Assembly: GCA_027487245.1 (NCBI GenBank)
Contig: JAIYDY010000002.1
Location: 1-64,000, forward strand
Length of the DNA: 64,000 nt
DNA from: Hyphomicrobiales bacterium
GTDB taxonomy: Bacteria > Pseudomonadota > Alphaproteobacteria > Rhizobiales > Beijerinckiaceae
Direction: 5' to 3'
The position numbers were made by a program, and so were the translations under genes. Positions 48,024 through 58,318 of the stretch are shown here, piece by piece (position 1 is the stretch's first letter; each line of letters starts with the position of its first letter). The notes below the pieces were generated by a model. The model was given only the letters and a program-made list of their open reading frames with translations, had not been told where the DNA came from and did no database searches.

Positions 48024-48371
48024 ATGCCCGCGCCCGCAAAACCGGCCTTCACGCTGTCCGATCTTGCCGACATCGTGCGTCAGCGCGCGTCGGCCTCGCC
48101 CGACCAAAGCTGGACCGCAAAGCTGCTTGCCTCCGGCCCCGAGCGCGTGGCGCGCAAGTTCGGCGAAGAAGCGCTGGAAGCCGTGATCGCGGCGGTGCAG
48201 GGCGACAAGGCAGCGCTGACCGCGGAGGCGGCGGATGTGCTGTTCCATCTTCTGGTGCTGCTCGAAGCCGGCGGCATCGACCTCGACGATGTGATGAGCG
48301 AACTGGAAAGGCGCACAAGCCAGTCGGGACTTGCGGAAAAAGCGGCAAGAAGCTCTAAGTCAACCGATTGA
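48024..48371 (+). CDS. hisE: Phosphoribosyl-ATP pyrophosphatase
   Basis: A 115-residue MazG-like enzyme hydrolysing phosphoribosyl-ATP, the second step of histidine synthesis. The conserved metal-binding core is [16 protein letters not shown] and [23 protein letters not shown] overlaps the hisF stop region and supports ATG 48024. It ends the his gene row. Confidence 0.96.
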   Translation: MPAPAKPAFTLSDLADIVRQRASASPDQSWTAKLLASGPERVARKFGEEALEAVIAAVQGDKAALTAEAADVLFHLLVLLEAGGIDLDDVMSELERRTSQSGLAEKAARSSKSTD

Positions 48372-48453
48372 AAGGCCTTGCAGCCCCGCACGGCACTGGC
48401 CACGGCACAGTGGCGAAGGCCGCTCCGACCGGCCCTGACGTTTTGAGACAGTG

Positions 48454-49428
48454 ATGGACCAGCGTGTGATCCCCACCCCGCCGGACGTGCCCGACCTGTC
48501 GCCCTACCGCGTGTTCTCGCGCGACGAGTGGGCTCATCTTCGGGCTGACACGCCGCTGACCTTGACCGTCAACGACATCGAGAAACTGCAATCGATCAAC
48601 GATCCGATCTCGCTGGACGAGGTGGTGTCGATCTACCTGCCGCTGTCACGGCTCCTGTCGGTCTATGTCGCGGCGGCGCAAGGCCTGTTCAAGGCGACCC
48701 AGCGCTTCCTCCAGGCGGAGGATGAGGTCAAGGTTCCTTATGTCATCGGCCTTGCGGGCTCTGTTGCTGCGGGCAAATCGACCACGGCGCGCGTCCTGAC
48801 GGCGCTGCTCTCGCGCTGGCCCAACACGCCCAAGGTGAAGCTGATCACCACCGATGGCTTCCTGCTGCCCAATGCCGAACTTGCCGCGCGCGGGCTGATG
48901 GAGCGCAAGGGCTTTCCGGAGAGCTACGACAGCGCACGGCTCCTGCACTTCCTGTCGCAGGTCAAGGCGGGGCATCGGGTCGTGAAGGCCCCGGTCTATT
49001 CGCACCTTGTCTATGACGTGGTGCCCGGCGAGGAGATCGCGGTCGAGCGGCCCGACATCCTGATCGTGGAGGGCCTGAACGTCCTGCAACCTGCCCGCCT
49101 GCCCAAGGACGGCTCGGCCATCCCGTTCGTTTCCGACTTCTTCGATGTCTCGATCTATCTCGACGCCGACGAGGAAGACCTCAGGCGCTGGTACATCAAC
49201 CGCTTCCTGCTGCTGCGGCAGACTGCCTTCCGCGATCCGCGCTCGTTCTTCCGGAAATATGCCGATCTGACCGAAGCCGAGGCCCTTGAGATCGCCGAGA
49301 AGCTCTGGGACACCATCAACCTGCCGAACCTGCGCGAAAACATCCTTCCCACGCGCCAGCGGGCCAGCCTGATCCTGACCAAGGGTGCGAGCCATCGCAT
49401 CCAGGACGTGGCGTTGCGCCGACTGTGA
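48454..49428 (+). CDS. coaA: Pantothenate kinase type I
   Basis: A 324-residue CoaA that phosphorylates pantothenate in the first step of CoA synthesis. P-loop [17 protein letters not shown]; further motifs [39 protein letters not shown] and [15 protein letters not shown] 48454 is preferred over the GTG one codon earlier. It follows hisE by 82 bases, as in relatives. Confidence 0.96.
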   Translation: MDQRVIPTPPDVPDLSPYRVFSRDEWAHLRADTPLTLTVNDIEKLQSINDPISLDEVVSIYLPLSRLLSVYVAAAQGLFKATQRFLQAEDEVKVPYVIGLAGSVAAGKSTTARVLTALLSRWPNTPKVKLITTDGFLLPNAELAARGLMERKGFPESYDSARLLHFLSQVKAGHRVVKAPVYSHLVYDVVPGEEIAVERPDILIVEGLNVLQPARLPKDGSAIPFVSDFFDVSIYLDADEEDLRRWYINRFLLLRQTAFRDPRSFFRKYADLTEAEALEIAEKLWDTINLPNLRENILPTRQRASLILTKGASHRIQDVALRRL

Positions 49429-49487
49429 CATGACTCTGGCAACAGACACTGCGCTGATCGGCCAGCCTCCCAGCCGGCACGGCCCCG

Positions 49488-49940
49488 ATGCTTGAAGCGC
49501 TCGGCTCGCTGGCGGGTATGGCCGCCTCGGCCTTTCTGGCGGCGACCATCCTGCCCTTTCCATCGGAGGCCACATTTGCGGCCTTGCTGCATCGCGGCCA
49601 GGTCCCGCCACTGCTGCTGCTGGCCGTCGCCACCGTGTTCAACACACTTGGCTCGACGGTGAACTGGTGGGTCGGCAAGGTCATCGCCGACGGTGGTATC
49701 GCGCGGCTGCCACTGAGGCTCCGGCCGGATGTTGCCACGCTGGCAAAGGGAGAGCGCCTGTTTGCCCGCCACGGCTGGCTGGCGCTGCTGATGTCCTGGG
49801 TTCCGGGGATCGGTGATCTTGGCACGGTGGCGGCGGGGCTTTTGCACTATCCGCTGTCGCGTTTCGTGCTGTTCGTCGGGCTGGGCAAGGGGGCACGCTA
49901 TGCGGCGATCTGGGCCGGCTGGATCGCCATTGCCGGCTGA
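49488..49940 (+). CDS. YqaA-family (SNARE-associated/DedA-like) membrane protein
   Basis: A 150-residue protein with about four hydrophobic segments. The family signatures FLAATILPFPSEATFAALL and NTLGSTVNWWVGKVIA and the later LLMSWVPGIGDLGTVAAGLL are all present. Members are small relatives of DedA membrane proteins; the transported or scrambled substrate is unknown. It lies between coaA and ridA. Confidence 0.88.
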   Translation: MLEALGSLAGMAASAFLAATILPFPSEATFAALLHRGQVPPLLLLAVATVFNTLGSTVNWWVGKVIADGGIARLPLRLRPDVATLAKGERLFARHGWLALLMSWVPGIGDLGTVAAGLLHYPLSRFVLFVGLGKGARYAAIWAGWIAIAG

Positions 49941-50049
49941 CCGACCGCGTTTGATCCCGCGAGGCGGATGGGCTAGATCATTGCCCCTGACTACCGGAGC
50001 CATCCGGGTCTCTTCTCCCACCTTCAAGACCCATCACAAGGACATTTCG

Positions 50050-50400
50050 ATGAGCATCGAGCGTTTCGGCGTCGGCCCCCGCATGAGCATGGCCGTTGCC
50101 CATGGCCAGACCGTCTATCTTGCCGGCCATGTTGCCAGCAATCCGAAGGGCACGTCAGTGACCGAACAGACCCGCGACATCCTGGCCCAGATCGAGGCCC
50201 GTCTCGTTGAAGCCGGCAGCGACAAGAGCAAGATCCTCAGCGCCAACATCTGGCTGACCGACATGGCCACCTTCGCCGAGATGAACGCCGTCTGGGATGC
50301 CTGGGTGGTCAAGGGCCACACGCCGGCCCGCGCCACCGTCAAGGCGGATCTGGCAACGCCGGACTACAAGGTCGAGATCATGGTGACGGCTGCGCGCTGA
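50050..50400 (+). CDS. RidA/YjgF-family enamine/imine deaminase-like protein
   Basis: A 116-residue chorismate-mutase-like-fold protein. Conserved features are TVYLAGHVASNPKGTSVTEQT, ILSANIWLTDMATFAEMNAVWDAWV and the arginine of TPARATVKADLATPDYKVEI, which corresponds to the catalytic arginine that binds the carboxylate of imine substrates. ATG 50050 is chosen from the family N-terminus. It converges with truB. Confidence 0.9.
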   Translation: MSIERFGVGPRMSMAVAHGQTVYLAGHVASNPKGTSVTEQTRDILAQIEARLVEAGSDKSKILSANIWLTDMATFAEMNAVWDAWVVKGHTPARATVKADLATPDYKVEIMVTAAR

Positions 50401-50432
50401 GCCATCTGCGGAAGACCAGACCTGGCGAGGCC

Positions 50433-51386
50433 TCAGCCTCCGCCAAGATGAAACACCCGGCGCGGATGCAACTCGCCGTGGATGACCTGCCCGATCGCGA
50501 TGAGCTGGCCCTGGCAGAACACTGCCACGGCCTCTTCCTCGATGGGCGCACCGGCCCCGCGCAGCAGGCAGGACTGGCCGCGCGCCATGCGCCCGGCATC
50601 GTTGCGACTGACGTTGATCGCCGGAATCTCGCCCAGAGCGCGGTCCACCGGGCTGATCAGCTCCGTGGGATCGGTGCCGTCACGCCTGGCCTGTTCGAGC
50701 AGTGCCAACGGTGTCGCGTCAGCCTCGGTGAAAGGCCCGACACGGGTCCGTCGCAGGGCCGTGACGTGGCCGAAGCAGCCGAGCATGCGCCCGAAATCAC
50801 GGGCCAGAGCCCGAACATAGGTGCCCTTGCCGCATTCCGCCTCGAAGGTCGACGAGTCGCCATCGTGCGCCGTCAGCCTCAGGGCATCGATCTCGACAGG
50901 ACGCGCCTCGAGCGTCACCTCTTCGCCATCACGGGCCAGATCATAGGCACGCTCGCCCGCAATCTTGATGGCCGAGAACTTGGGCGGCACCTGCTGCACC
51001 GTGCCGGTGAAGCCCGGAAGGATGGCTTCGATGGCGCTGCGTGTCGGTCGCTCCGCACTTGAGCGGACAACACTGCCCTCAGCGTCGTCGGTCGTCGTCT
51101 CCGCGCCCCAGGTCACCGTGAACCTGTAGGCCTTGCGGCCATCCATCACGAAGGGAACTGTCTTGGTGGCCTCGCCCATGGCAATCGGCAGGATGCCGGA
51201 GGCCAACGGGTCGAGCGTGCCGGCATGGCCGGCCTTCCTGGCATGGAAGACGCGCTTGACGATGGCGACCGCGTGCGTCGACGTCTCGTTGACGGGCTTG
51301 TCGAGGATCAGCCAGCCGTGCACATCGCGCTTTTTTGGGCGCTGGACCTGCGGCGCGAGGGCCGGCGGCGAGCCGGTTTCAGACAT
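50433..51386 (-). CDS. truB: tRNA pseudouridine(55) synthase
   Basis: A 317-residue TruB that makes pseudouridine 55 in the T loop of tRNAs. The catalytic aspartate is in [35 protein letters not shown] and [19 protein letters not shown] are also conserved. ATG 51386 overlaps the end of rbfA by eight bases; ATG 51392 is possible. Downstream rpsO-pnp, usual in relatives, are not here; ridA converges instead. Confidence 0.95.
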   Translation of the reverse strand: MSETGSPPALAPQVQRPKKRDVHGWLILDKPVNETSTHAVAIVKRVFHARKAGHAGTLDPLASGILPIAMGEATKTVPFVMDGRKAYRFTVTWGAETTTDDAEGSVVRSSAERPTRSAIEAILPGFTGTVQQVPPKFSAIKIAGERAYDLARDGEEVTLEARPVEIDALRLTAHDGDSSTFEAECGKGTYVRALARDFGRMLGCFGHVTALRRTRVGPFTEADATPLALLEQARRDGTDPTELISPVDRALGEIPAINVSRNDAGRMARGQSCLLRGAGAPIEEEAVAVFCQGQLIAIGQVIHGELHPRRVFHLGGG

Positions 51387-51819
51387 CGGCATCATCCGCC
51401 TTGTTCTCGCTATCCGCCTCGGATGGGCGCACCAGGTCACGGCGCACCTTGTCGGAGTAGAGCAGACGATCAATGCGCAGAGCCTCGTCGAAGGCTTCAT
51501 CGCGGCGGAAGCGCAGTTCCGGAGCGAACTTGAGGTTGACGCGATGGGCGATCTCGCCGCGCAGGTAGCGCTTGTGGCTGTCGAGTGCGGCGATCACGGG
51601 CTTTTCGTCCTGTCCACCGAGCGGCATGATGTAACAGGTCGCGAGCTTCAGGTCTGGCGAGAGCCTGACCTGGGTGACCGAAATCACATAGCGCGCCAGC
51701 ACGTCGTCGTGGATCTCGCCGCGCGACAGGATCGCCGCCAGTTCGTGGCGGATCAGCTCGGCCACGCGCAACTGGCGCTGGCTCGGGGCCTTGGGGCTTC
51801 GGGATACAGGTTTTGCCAT
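51379..51819 (-). CDS. rbfA: 30S ribosome-binding factor RbfA
   Basis: A 146-residue KH-like cold-adaptation and 16S maturation factor. Typical regions are [37 protein letters not shown] and [22 protein letters not shown]. It is separated from infB by 110 bases containing a perfect 10-base hairpin and overlaps truB. Confidence 0.95.
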   Translation of the reverse strand: MAKPVSRSPKAPSQRQLRVAELIRHELAAILSRGEIHDDVLARYVISVTQVRLSPDLKLATCYIMPLGGQDEKPVIAALDSHKRYLRGEIAHRVNLKFAPELRFRRDEAFDEALRIDRLLYSDKVRRDLVRPSEADSENKADDADV

Positions 51820-51865
51820 GATGCGCTCTCCGGGGTCGGACCGGAAGGACGTTGAAATCGGACGG

Positions 51866-51889
51866 CCGGCCCTGACGCATCAGGGCCGG
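51866..51889 (-). repeat. Intercistronic hairpin between infB and rbfA
   Basis: CCGGCCCTGA (51866-51875) and TCAGGGCCGG (51880-51889) form a perfect 10-base stem with a four-base loop. No T run follows on the minus strand, so termination is unlikely. mRNA processing, or protection of the upstream infB message, are the natural readings. Confidence 0.6.
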
Positions 51890-51929
51890 AACTGTCAGTG
51901 AGGTCGCGTATGCTGGCCCAGGCTCTCCC

Positions 51930-54900
51930 TCACAGGGAGCGCTTGATTTCCTCGACGCGGTAGCACTCGACCACGTCGCCGGCCCGGATGTCCTGATAGT
52001 TCTCGAAGGACATGCCGCATTCCTGGCCGACCTGAACCTCCTTCACATCATCCTTGAAGCGCTTCAGCGTCGAGAGCTTGCCTTCGTGGATGACCGTGTT
52101 GTCGCGGATCAGGCGGACATGCTGGCCGCGTTCGATCATGCCTTCGGTGACACGGCAGCCGGCGATCTTGCCGACCTTGGTGATGTTGAAGATTTCCAGC
52201 ATCGTGGCCGTGCCCAGCATGGTTTCACGCAAGGTCGGTGCGAGCAGGCCGGACATCGCCGCCTTCACGTCATCCACCAGATCGTAGATGATGTTGTAGT
52301 AGCGGATTTCGACACCGGCGCGCTCGGCGGACTCGCGCGCTTCCTTGTTGGCACGGACGTTGAAGCCGATCACGACCGCGCCGGATGCCTGCGCCAGCGT
52401 GACATCGGACTCGTTGATGCCGCCCACGCCCGACAGCAGGACACGGGCACGAACCTCGTCATTGCCGAGCTTGTCGAGGGCACCGACGATGGCTTCGACC
52501 GAGCCCTGCACGTCGCCCTTGACAAGAAGCGGGAACTCCTTGCGGCCCGCACTGGCTTTCAGGTCGCGCATCATGTCGACGAGCGACCGGCCGGCACCTG
52601 AGGTGCCGCGCGCGGCTGCGATGTCGCGCTTCTGGCGGACGCGGTAGTCGGTGATCTCGCGGGCGCGGGCTTCGGAATCGACCACCGCAACGCGGTCGCC
52701 GGCCTCCGGAGTGCCATTGAAGCCGAGGACTTCCACGGGCTGCGAGGGTGGTGCTTCCTTCATGGTGGCACCGGTGTCGCCGATCAGGGCACGCACGCGG
52801 CCCCATTCGGAGCCTGCGACGATGATGTCGCCGGGGCGCAGTGTGCCGCGCTGGACCAGAACCGTGGCCACCGGGCCGCGGCCGCGGTCGAGCTTGGCTT
52901 CGATGACGGTGCCTTCCGCAGGGCGGTCCGGATTGGCGGTGAGATTCAGCAATTCAGCCTGAAGCGCGATGGCTTCGAGCAGCTTGTCGAGATTGAGCCG
53001 GGTCTTGGCCGACAATTCGATCTCGAGCACATCGCCGCCAAGGCTCTCGACCTGGATCTCGTGCTGGAGCAGGTCGGTCTTGACGCGCTCCGGCTTGGCG
53101 TCGGGCAGGTCGATCTTGTTGATCGCCACGATCAGCGGCACCTTGGCCGCCTTGGCGTGGTTGATGGCCTCGATGGTCTGCGGCATCACCGAATCGTTGG
53201 CTGCAACCACAAGGACCACGATGTCCGTGACCTTGGCGCCGCGGGCACGCATCTGGGTGAAGGCCGCGTGGCCTGGCGTATCGATGAAGGTGACACGGGC
53301 CCCTGACGGGGTCGAGACCTGGTAGGCGCCGATGTGCTGGGTGATGCCGCCGGCTTCGCCGGAGACCACGTTGGTCTGCCGGATGGCGTCGAGCAGCGAC
53401 GTCTTGCCATGGTCGACATGGCCCATGATGGTCACGACTGCGGGGCGCGGGCTGAGCGCGCCATCATCGTCGGGCAGGTTGAACAGGCCATCCTCGACGT
53501 CGGCCTCGGCCACGCGCTTGACGGTGTGGCCCATGTCCTCGGCGATGAGCTGGGCCGTGGCAGCATCGACCACATCCGTGATCTTCAGCATCTGGCCCTG
53601 CTTCATCAGGAAGCGGATCACATCCACCGCACGTTCGGACATGCGGTTGGCAAGTTCCTGGATGGTGATCGTCTCGGGGACGATGACCTCACGGGAGAGC
53701 TTTTCCTTCGGCTCGCTCGAACCGCGCTGGCCGCTCATGCGCTGCACGCGGCGGCGGAAGGCCGCAACCGAGCGCATGCGTTCGGCATCGGCATCAAGGG
53801 CGTTGGTCAGGGTCAGGCGACCGCGACTCTTGTCACCGCCAACCTTTGGAACACGAACCTCGGTGCTGCCGGGTTTGGCAGCCCCGCCGGGGCCGCGGCG
53901 CACACTGGCGCGATCGTCGTCGTCGCCGCGCGGGCGGGCCGTTCCGGGTGCGGCGCGGCGCGGCGCGCTCAGGTCGAGAGGTGGTGCCTCGCCGGCGCTG
54001 GTCCGCAGCATGCGGGCCCCGGAGGGAGCCCCGAATCCTCCGGCAGGGCGCGGTCCGCGCGGTCCATCACCATCGGTGCGGGGTCGGAAGCCTCCTTCGG
54101 GACGCGGCGCGCCGCCATCCGGGCGCGTGCCACGATAGCCGCCACCCTCGGGGCGGGGCCCTGCGCCATCCGGCCTTGGGCCACGATAGCCGCCTTCGGG
54201 ACGCGGGGCGTCGGGGCGGGCACTGCGATAACCGGAATCGGGACGCGGTGCGCCGCCCTCGGGGCGCGGTCCGCGGAAACCGCCATCAGGGCGCGGCGCG
54301 TCGGAGCGCATCGCCGGGCGATCGCCTTCGGGACGGGCCGGCCGGTCCTCGCGCGGAGTGCGCGGAATGTCGATGCGTGGCGGGCGCCCATCCATGCGGA
54401 ACGGACGGCCATCCGGGCGCGGAGCCGCAGGGGCCGGTGCCCCGGCAATCGGCGCGCGCGGGGCGGGAGCGCCCTCGTCAGCCACGCGGCGAACGGCCTC
54501 GTCGCGGCCGCGGCGGCGGAAATCATCCTCGGCTCGGCGGCGTTCTTCTTCCTCGCGCTGGCGCTGGGCAGCGGCTTCGCGCTCCGAGCGCTCGCGCTCT
54601 TCGCGGGAAGCCCGGGCGCGGGCATCTTCCTCGGCGCGGCGGCGTTCTTCGGTTTCGCGGCCGCTGTAATCGGCCAGGGCGCGGGTGCGCGCATCCTGCT
54701 CGTCGGCGGACAGCGTGCGCAGGACCATGCTGGCTGCGGGCTTTGCCGGCGCGGCAGGCGGGGCCGCAGCCGGGACGGGCGCCGGCGCAGGAGCGGCGGC
54801 CACGGGAGGCGGGGGTGCCGGGCGAGGCTGGACGGCACCATGATGCGACACGTCCGAAGGGCCAGAAATGCGGCGCTTGACCTCGACCACCACCGACTTC

Positions 54901-55019
54901 GAGCGACCATGGGAGAAGCTCTGCTTCACCGTGTTCTGCTCGACCGGGCGCTTCAGCGTCAGGGTCTTGGGCGGCGACACAGTCAGGGTCTTGTCGCCGG
55001 GGTTCTTTGGATCGGTCAT
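51930..55019 (-). CDS. infB: Translation initiation factor IF-2
   Basis: A 1029-residue IF-2, longer than the typical 850-950 because of its N-terminal extension. Residues about 110-180 are highly charged (coiled-coil-like), and residues about 200-332 are an Arg/Gly/Pro-rich low-complexity repeat region. The GTPase domain follows with G1 GHVDHGKT at 533-540, then [15 protein letters not shown] and [10 protein letters not shown]. The tail includes [20 protein letters not shown]. It recruits initiator tRNA to the 30S subunit. Its start overlaps the ylxR stop by four bases. Confidence 0.97.
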   Translation of the reverse strand: MTDPKNPGDKTLTVSPPKTLTLKRPVEQNTVKQSFSHGRSKSVVVEVKRRISGPSDVSHHGAVQPRPAPPPPVAAAPAPAPVPAAAPPAAPAKPAASMVLRTLSADEQDARTRALADYSGRETEERRRAEEDARARASREERERSEREAAAQRQREEEERRRAEDDFRRRGRDEAVRRVADEGAPAPRAPIAGAPAPAAPRPDGRPFRMDGRPPRIDIPRTPREDRPARPEGDRPAMRSDAPRPDGGFRGPRPEGGAPRPDSGYRSARPDAPRPEGGYRGPRPDGAGPRPEGGGYRGTRPDGGAPRPEGGFRPRTDGDGPRGPRPAGGFGAPSGARMLRTSAGEAPPLDLSAPRRAAPGTARPRGDDDDRASVRRGPGGAAKPGSTEVRVPKVGGDKSRGRLTLTNALDADAERMRSVAAFRRRVQRMSGQRGSSEPKEKLSREVIVPETITIQELANRMSERAVDVIRFLMKQGQMLKITDVVDAATAQLIAEDMGHTVKRVAEADVEDGLFNLPDDDGALSPRPAVVTIMGHVDHGKTSLLDAIRQTNVVSGEAGGITQHIGAYQVSTPSGARVTFIDTPGHAAFTQMRARGAKVTDIVVLVVAANDSVMPQTIEAINHAKAAKVPLIVAINKIDLPDAKPERVKTDLLQHEIQVESLGGDVLEIELSAKTRLNLDKLLEAIALQAELLNLTANPDRPAEGTVIEAKLDRGRGPVATVLVQRGTLRPGDIIVAGSEWGRVRALIGDTGATMKEAPPSQPVEVLGFNGTPEAGDRVAVVDSEARAREITDYRVRQKRDIAAARGTSGAGRSLVDMMRDLKASAGRKEFPLLVKGDVQGSVEAIVGALDKLGNDEVRARVLLSGVGGINESDVTLAQASGAVVIGFNVRANKEARESAERAGVEIRYYNIIYDLVDDVKAAMSGLLAPTLRETMLGTATMLEIFNITKVGKIAGCRVTEGMIERGQHVRLIRDNTVIHEGKLSTLKRFKDDVKEVQVGQECGMSFENYQDIRAGDVVECYRVEEIKRSL
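54030..54302 (-). repeat. Coding tandem repeats in the IF-2 N-terminal region
   Basis: Residues about 240-330 of IF-2 consist of degenerate units of the kind [10 protein letters not shown] and APRPEGG, about six to eight copies, visible in DNA as recurrent CGATAGCCGCC and CGGGGCGCGG-like blocks on the plus strand. The region is expected to be disordered and prone to length change. Confidence 0.7.
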
Positions 55020-55708
55020 TCCGATGTGGGTCCTGCGGTTACAGTCTTTGTCTCGGTCGCGTCAGCGGGCGGACCTGCTTCTGGCAATGGTCTTGTCCGA
55101 AAATGCACGAGCCGACGCCAGCGATCGAGGAAAGCCCCAGCCGCAGCGCCATCTTTGACCGCTGCATGTATCACAAGGTCCCGCCCCAAAGCCAACGCCA
55201 AATCACGGCTCGTGAAACAATCGGCAACAGGGATGCGGGCGGCATGATCGCCGTGCCGGCGGGTGGCCACCTGCTGGAGCTTGCGGCGGCCATCCTCCGC
55301 TCCGTCGCTGGCCTCAAGCCAGATGGCAGGCCGCTGATGGCCGCCAAGAGCAGACTCGACCTTGCCGAAGCCGGAGACCACCAGCCCGGCCTTGTTGGCG
55401 AAGGACAGCGACTGCAGGGCATCGCGCGACAGCAAGTGATCGATTTCGTCGGCCAGTGCCTCCGAGACCACGACAGGCCGCTTCAGCGAGCGCGCGAAGG
55501 CTTTTGTGCGAATGGCCAGTTCAACAGCAGGCCGCGACAAGGCTGTCCAGACACCCCGGCCCGGCAGCTTGCGCCGGATATCCGGCACCAGCTGCCCATC
55601 CGGGCCGGCGACAAACCTGAGCAGGTCATCGACAGGCAGCGTGAGCCGGGTCGCGACGCAGCGCCGTTCGCTGTCAGACAAGCCTTCGTCCCGCGCGTCG
55701 CGTTCCAT
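55016..55708 (-). CDS. YlxR/DUF448-family RNA-binding protein with L7Ae-like C-terminal part
   Basis: A 230-residue protein. The N-terminal DUF448/YlxR domain contains [19 protein letters not shown] and [20 protein letters not shown]. An L7Ae/eL8-like part follows ([25 protein letters not shown]). The gene sits between nusA and infB, its standard position, and overlaps infB by four bases. The family is thought to bind RNA and influence transcription or RNase P; the role here is inferred. Confidence 0.92.
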   Translation of the reverse strand: MERDARDEGLSDSERRCVATRLTLPVDDLLRFVAGPDGQLVPDIRRKLPGRGVWTALSRPAVELAIRTKAFARSLKRPVVVSEALADEIDHLLSRDALQSLSFANKAGLVVSGFGKVESALGGHQRPAIWLEASDGAEDGRRKLQQVATRRHGDHAARIPVADCFTSRDLALALGRDLVIHAAVKDGAAAGAFLDRWRRLVHFRTRPLPEAGPPADATETKTVTAGPTSE

Positions 55709-55741
55709 CCTTGCTGCCTGCCCGCTTCACCGGACCTGCGC

Positions 55742-57331
55742 TCAGGCCTCCACTTCGCCGGATTCCGGCTCGGCCTCCGCTGCGGGCGCTTCGATCCAAC
55801 CTGCCTTGACGCGGGCGGCCATGATCATGGCCTCGGCGTCGTCGCGCGACAGGTTGAAGCTGTCGAGGAACCCGGCATGCCGGGTGGTCTCGCCCTGCTT
55901 GCGCTCGGTGTAGCCGATCAGGTCATCGGTGGCGCAGCCTGCCAGATCCTCGATCGACTTCACGTCGTTCTCGCCCAGCGCGACCATCATCGCGGTGGTG
56001 ATGCCGTCGATCTCGCGGACCGCGTCGAGGACGCCGAGTTCCTGACGGCGCGCGTCGAACTCCGCCTCACGCTCGGCCAGATAGCCGAGGGCGCGATTCT
56101 GGATCTCGCTCGCCGTGTCTTCGTCGAAGCCCTGGATGCCCGCCAGTTCGGGCAAATCGACATAGGCGACCTCCTCGACCGTGCGGAAACCTTCGGAGGC
56201 CAGCAGCTGGCCGACCACCTCGTCGACGTTCATGGCGGACATGAACAGCTCGGTGCGGCTCAGGAATTCCTTCTGGCGACGCTCGGATTCCTCGGCTTCG
56301 GTCAGGATGTCGATGTTCCAGCCGGTCAGCTGCGAAGCGAGACGGACATTTTGCCCACGACGGCCAATGGCCAGCGAGAGCTGCTCGTCCGGCACGACGA
56401 CCTCGATCTTGTCGGCCTCTTCGTCGAGCACGACCTTGGCGACCTCGGCGGGCTGGAGCGCGTTGACGATGAAGGTGGCGATATCCTGCGACCACGGAAT
56501 GATGTCGACCTTCTCGCCCTGCAACTCGCCGACGACAGCCTGCACGCGGCTGCCGCGCATGCCGACGCAGGCGCCGACCGGATCGATCGAGGAATCGCGG
56601 CTGATCACAGCGATCTTGGCGCGCGAGCCCGGATCGCGGGCCACGGCCTTGATCTCGACAATGCCGTCATAGATCTCGGGCACTTCCTGGCCGAAGAGCT
56701 TGGCCATGAACTGCGGATGGGTGCGGGACAGGAAGATCTGTGGGCCGCGCTGCTCGCGCCGCACATCATAGACATAGGCGCGGATGCGGTCGGAGACCTT
56801 GAAGGTTTCGCGCGGGATCAGCTCGTCGCGGCGGATGATGCCTTCGCCACGACCCAGATCGACGAAGACATTGCCATATTCGACGCGCTTGACCACGCCG
56901 TTGATGATGTCGCCGATGCGATCCTTGTATTCATCGAACTGGTGGTCACGCTCGGCCTCGCGCACCTTCTGGACGATGACCTGCTTGGCCGACTGGGCGG
57001 CGATGCGGCCGAAATCGAAGGGCGGCAGGGGATCGGAGATGACATCGCCGGCCTGGGCGGCGGGGTTCTTGCGGCGCGCCTCGCTCAGGCTGATCTCGAT
57101 GGCGTCGTTCTCGACCTGCTCGACCACCTGAAGGTGGCGCGAAAGGCGCAACTCGCCGGTCTTGGGGTGAATTTCGGCATGGACATCCGTCTCCGCGCCG
57201 TAGCGGGAGCGGGCCGCCTTGGCGATGGCATCCTCCATGGCACCGACCACGATCTGGCGGTCGATGGACTTCTCGCGGGCGACCGCGTCGGCGATCTGCA
57301 ACAGCTCAAGGCGATTGGCGCTGACGACCAT
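55742..57331 (-). CDS. nusA: Transcription termination/antitermination factor NusA
   Basis: A 529-residue NusA. The N-terminal RNA polymerase-binding domain is followed by S1 ([21 protein letters not shown]), KH1 ([20 protein letters not shown]) and KH2 ([19 protein letters not shown]) domains. Two C-terminal helix-hairpin-helix repeats ([18 protein letters not shown]) end in an acidic tail, as in alphaproteobacteria. It follows rimP by three bases. Confidence 0.97.
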   Translation of the reverse strand: MVVSANRLELLQIADAVAREKSIDRQIVVGAMEDAIAKAARSRYGAETDVHAEIHPKTGELRLSRHLQVVEQVENDAIEISLSEARRKNPAAQAGDVISDPLPPFDFGRIAAQSAKQVIVQKVREAERDHQFDEYKDRIGDIINGVVKRVEYGNVFVDLGRGEGIIRRDELIPRETFKVSDRIRAYVYDVRREQRGPQIFLSRTHPQFMAKLFGQEVPEIYDGIVEIKAVARDPGSRAKIAVISRDSSIDPVGACVGMRGSRVQAVVGELQGEKVDIIPWSQDIATFIVNALQPAEVAKVVLDEEADKIEVVVPDEQLSLAIGRRGQNVRLASQLTGWNIDILTEAEESERRQKEFLSRTELFMSAMNVDEVVGQLLASEGFRTVEEVAYVDLPELAGIQGFDEDTASEIQNRALGYLAEREAEFDARRQELGVLDAVREIDGITTAMMVALGENDVKSIEDLAGCATDDLIGYTERKQGETTRHAGFLDSFNLSRDDAEAMIMAARVKAGWIEAPAAEAEPESGEVEA

Positions 57332-57334
57332 GGC

Positions 57335-58066
57335 TCAGTTCTCCTCGTGTAGCTTGCGGGCGTCGGGCTTGGGGGCCCGCGCGGATTTCGGCTTTGGGAC
57401 GGTGCCGCCCTTCGGTTTCGGGGCAGCCTTCAACTTCACATCGGGTGCGGAACGGCGGCGCTCGACGGCCTCCGGCTCGGGCATGGCGGGCTCGAGGCCA
57501 TCCTTGCCGCGCTTGAGCGATTCGGCGATCAGCGCATCGGTCAGCATCAGACGGGCTTCCGACATGTCGGCAATCGGCAGCGAGACGATACGGTCCGCTC
57601 CCTCGGGCGCATCGGGCAGCTCGAGCAGGGCATGGCTGCCCTCGACCCCGCGCAGGAAGCCGCGATAGCGCTTGCGGCCATGGGCCGGCACGGCCATCTC
57701 GATCTTGGTGTCGTGACCCGACCAGCGCGCAAAATCGGAGGGGCGGACAAGCGGCCTGTCGATGCCCGGCGAGGACAATTCGAGATAATAGGCTGCGGTG
57801 ATCGGTTCCTCGACATCCATGACGGGGGACACGGCGCGACTGACGATCTCGCAATCGTCGACACCCATCGAACCGTCCGGCCTTTCGGCCATGATCTGCA
57901 CGGTGCAGCCGTTCATGCCGGTGACGCGCACTCGCACGAGACGATAACCGAGTTGCTCGATGACGGGTTCGACCACGCCTGCAACCCGCGCGGCGACGCC
58001 GTTCTCCAGGATGAGCCGGATATCCTGGCTGCCGTCATCCGTCTTGTTGGTATCTTGGTCCTGCAT
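57335..58066 (-). CDS. rimP: Ribosome maturation factor RimP
   Basis: A 243-residue 30S-assembly factor. The conserved core is [41 protein letters not shown] and [20 protein letters not shown]. The C-terminal tail is unusually long and basic ([19 protein letters not shown]), about 60 residues beyond the core. ATG 58066 ([10 protein letters not shown]) is the family-like start. It heads the rimP-nusA-ylxR-infB-rbfA-truB operon. Confidence 0.95.
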   Translation of the reverse strand: MQDQDTNKTDDGSQDIRLILENGVAARVAGVVEPVIEQLGYRLVRVRVTGMNGCTVQIMAERPDGSMGVDDCEIVSRAVSPVMDVEEPITAAYYLELSSPGIDRPLVRPSDFARWSGHDTKIEMAVPAHGRKRYRGFLRGVEGSHALLELPDAPEGADRIVSLPIADMSEARLMLTDALIAESLKRGKDGLEPAMPEPEAVERRRSAPDVKLKAAPKPKGGTVPKPKSARAPKPDARKLHEEN

Positions 58067-58121
58067 GGCTGAAACCAGCGCATCCCCTGAGGTGGCGAAA
58101 CGGTGCGGGCGATCAGGCAAC

Positions 58122-58153
58122 AAAAAAGAGCGGGTCGTTTCGGACCCGCTCTT
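58122..58153 (-). terminator. Intrinsic terminator in the rimP leader (attenuator candidate)
   Basis: On the minus strand AAGAGCGGGTC pairs perfectly with GACCCGCTCTT (58126-58136 with 58143-58153), an 11-base stem with six-base loop that runs into a T6 tract (58122-58127). It lies between the promoter at 58191-58219 and rimP (58066), so it would stop leader transcription unless read through. Confidence 0.85.
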
Positions 58154-58190
58154 GATCGTGGCTTGCAGCCTGAACCAGAGCTTTGATGTC

Positions 58191-58219
58191 CCTATAGGCG
58201 AATTCAACCGGCAGTTCAA
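58191..58219 (-). promoter_or_regulatory. Promoter of the rimP-nusA operon
   Basis: Minus-strand TTGAAC (58214-58219), exactly 17 bases, then TATAGG (58191-58196). This is a good sigma-70 type promoter in a GC-rich genome. It would start a leader of about 115 bases that includes the terminator hairpin. Confidence 0.6.
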
Positions 58220-58318
58220 GCAAGCCGTCGCAGGGACCTGCTTTCAGCAATCGCGCTAACCGACTGGTGACAGTTAGCCGCTAGAGATGGGGGACAAGTC
58301 CGGGACCCGTTGTTTTCC

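Noticed and set aside
53334-57352. Plus-strand frames of 637 and 781 codons over infB and nusA
   Set aside because: Reverse frames of repeat-rich or acidic coding sequence; no recognisable fold.
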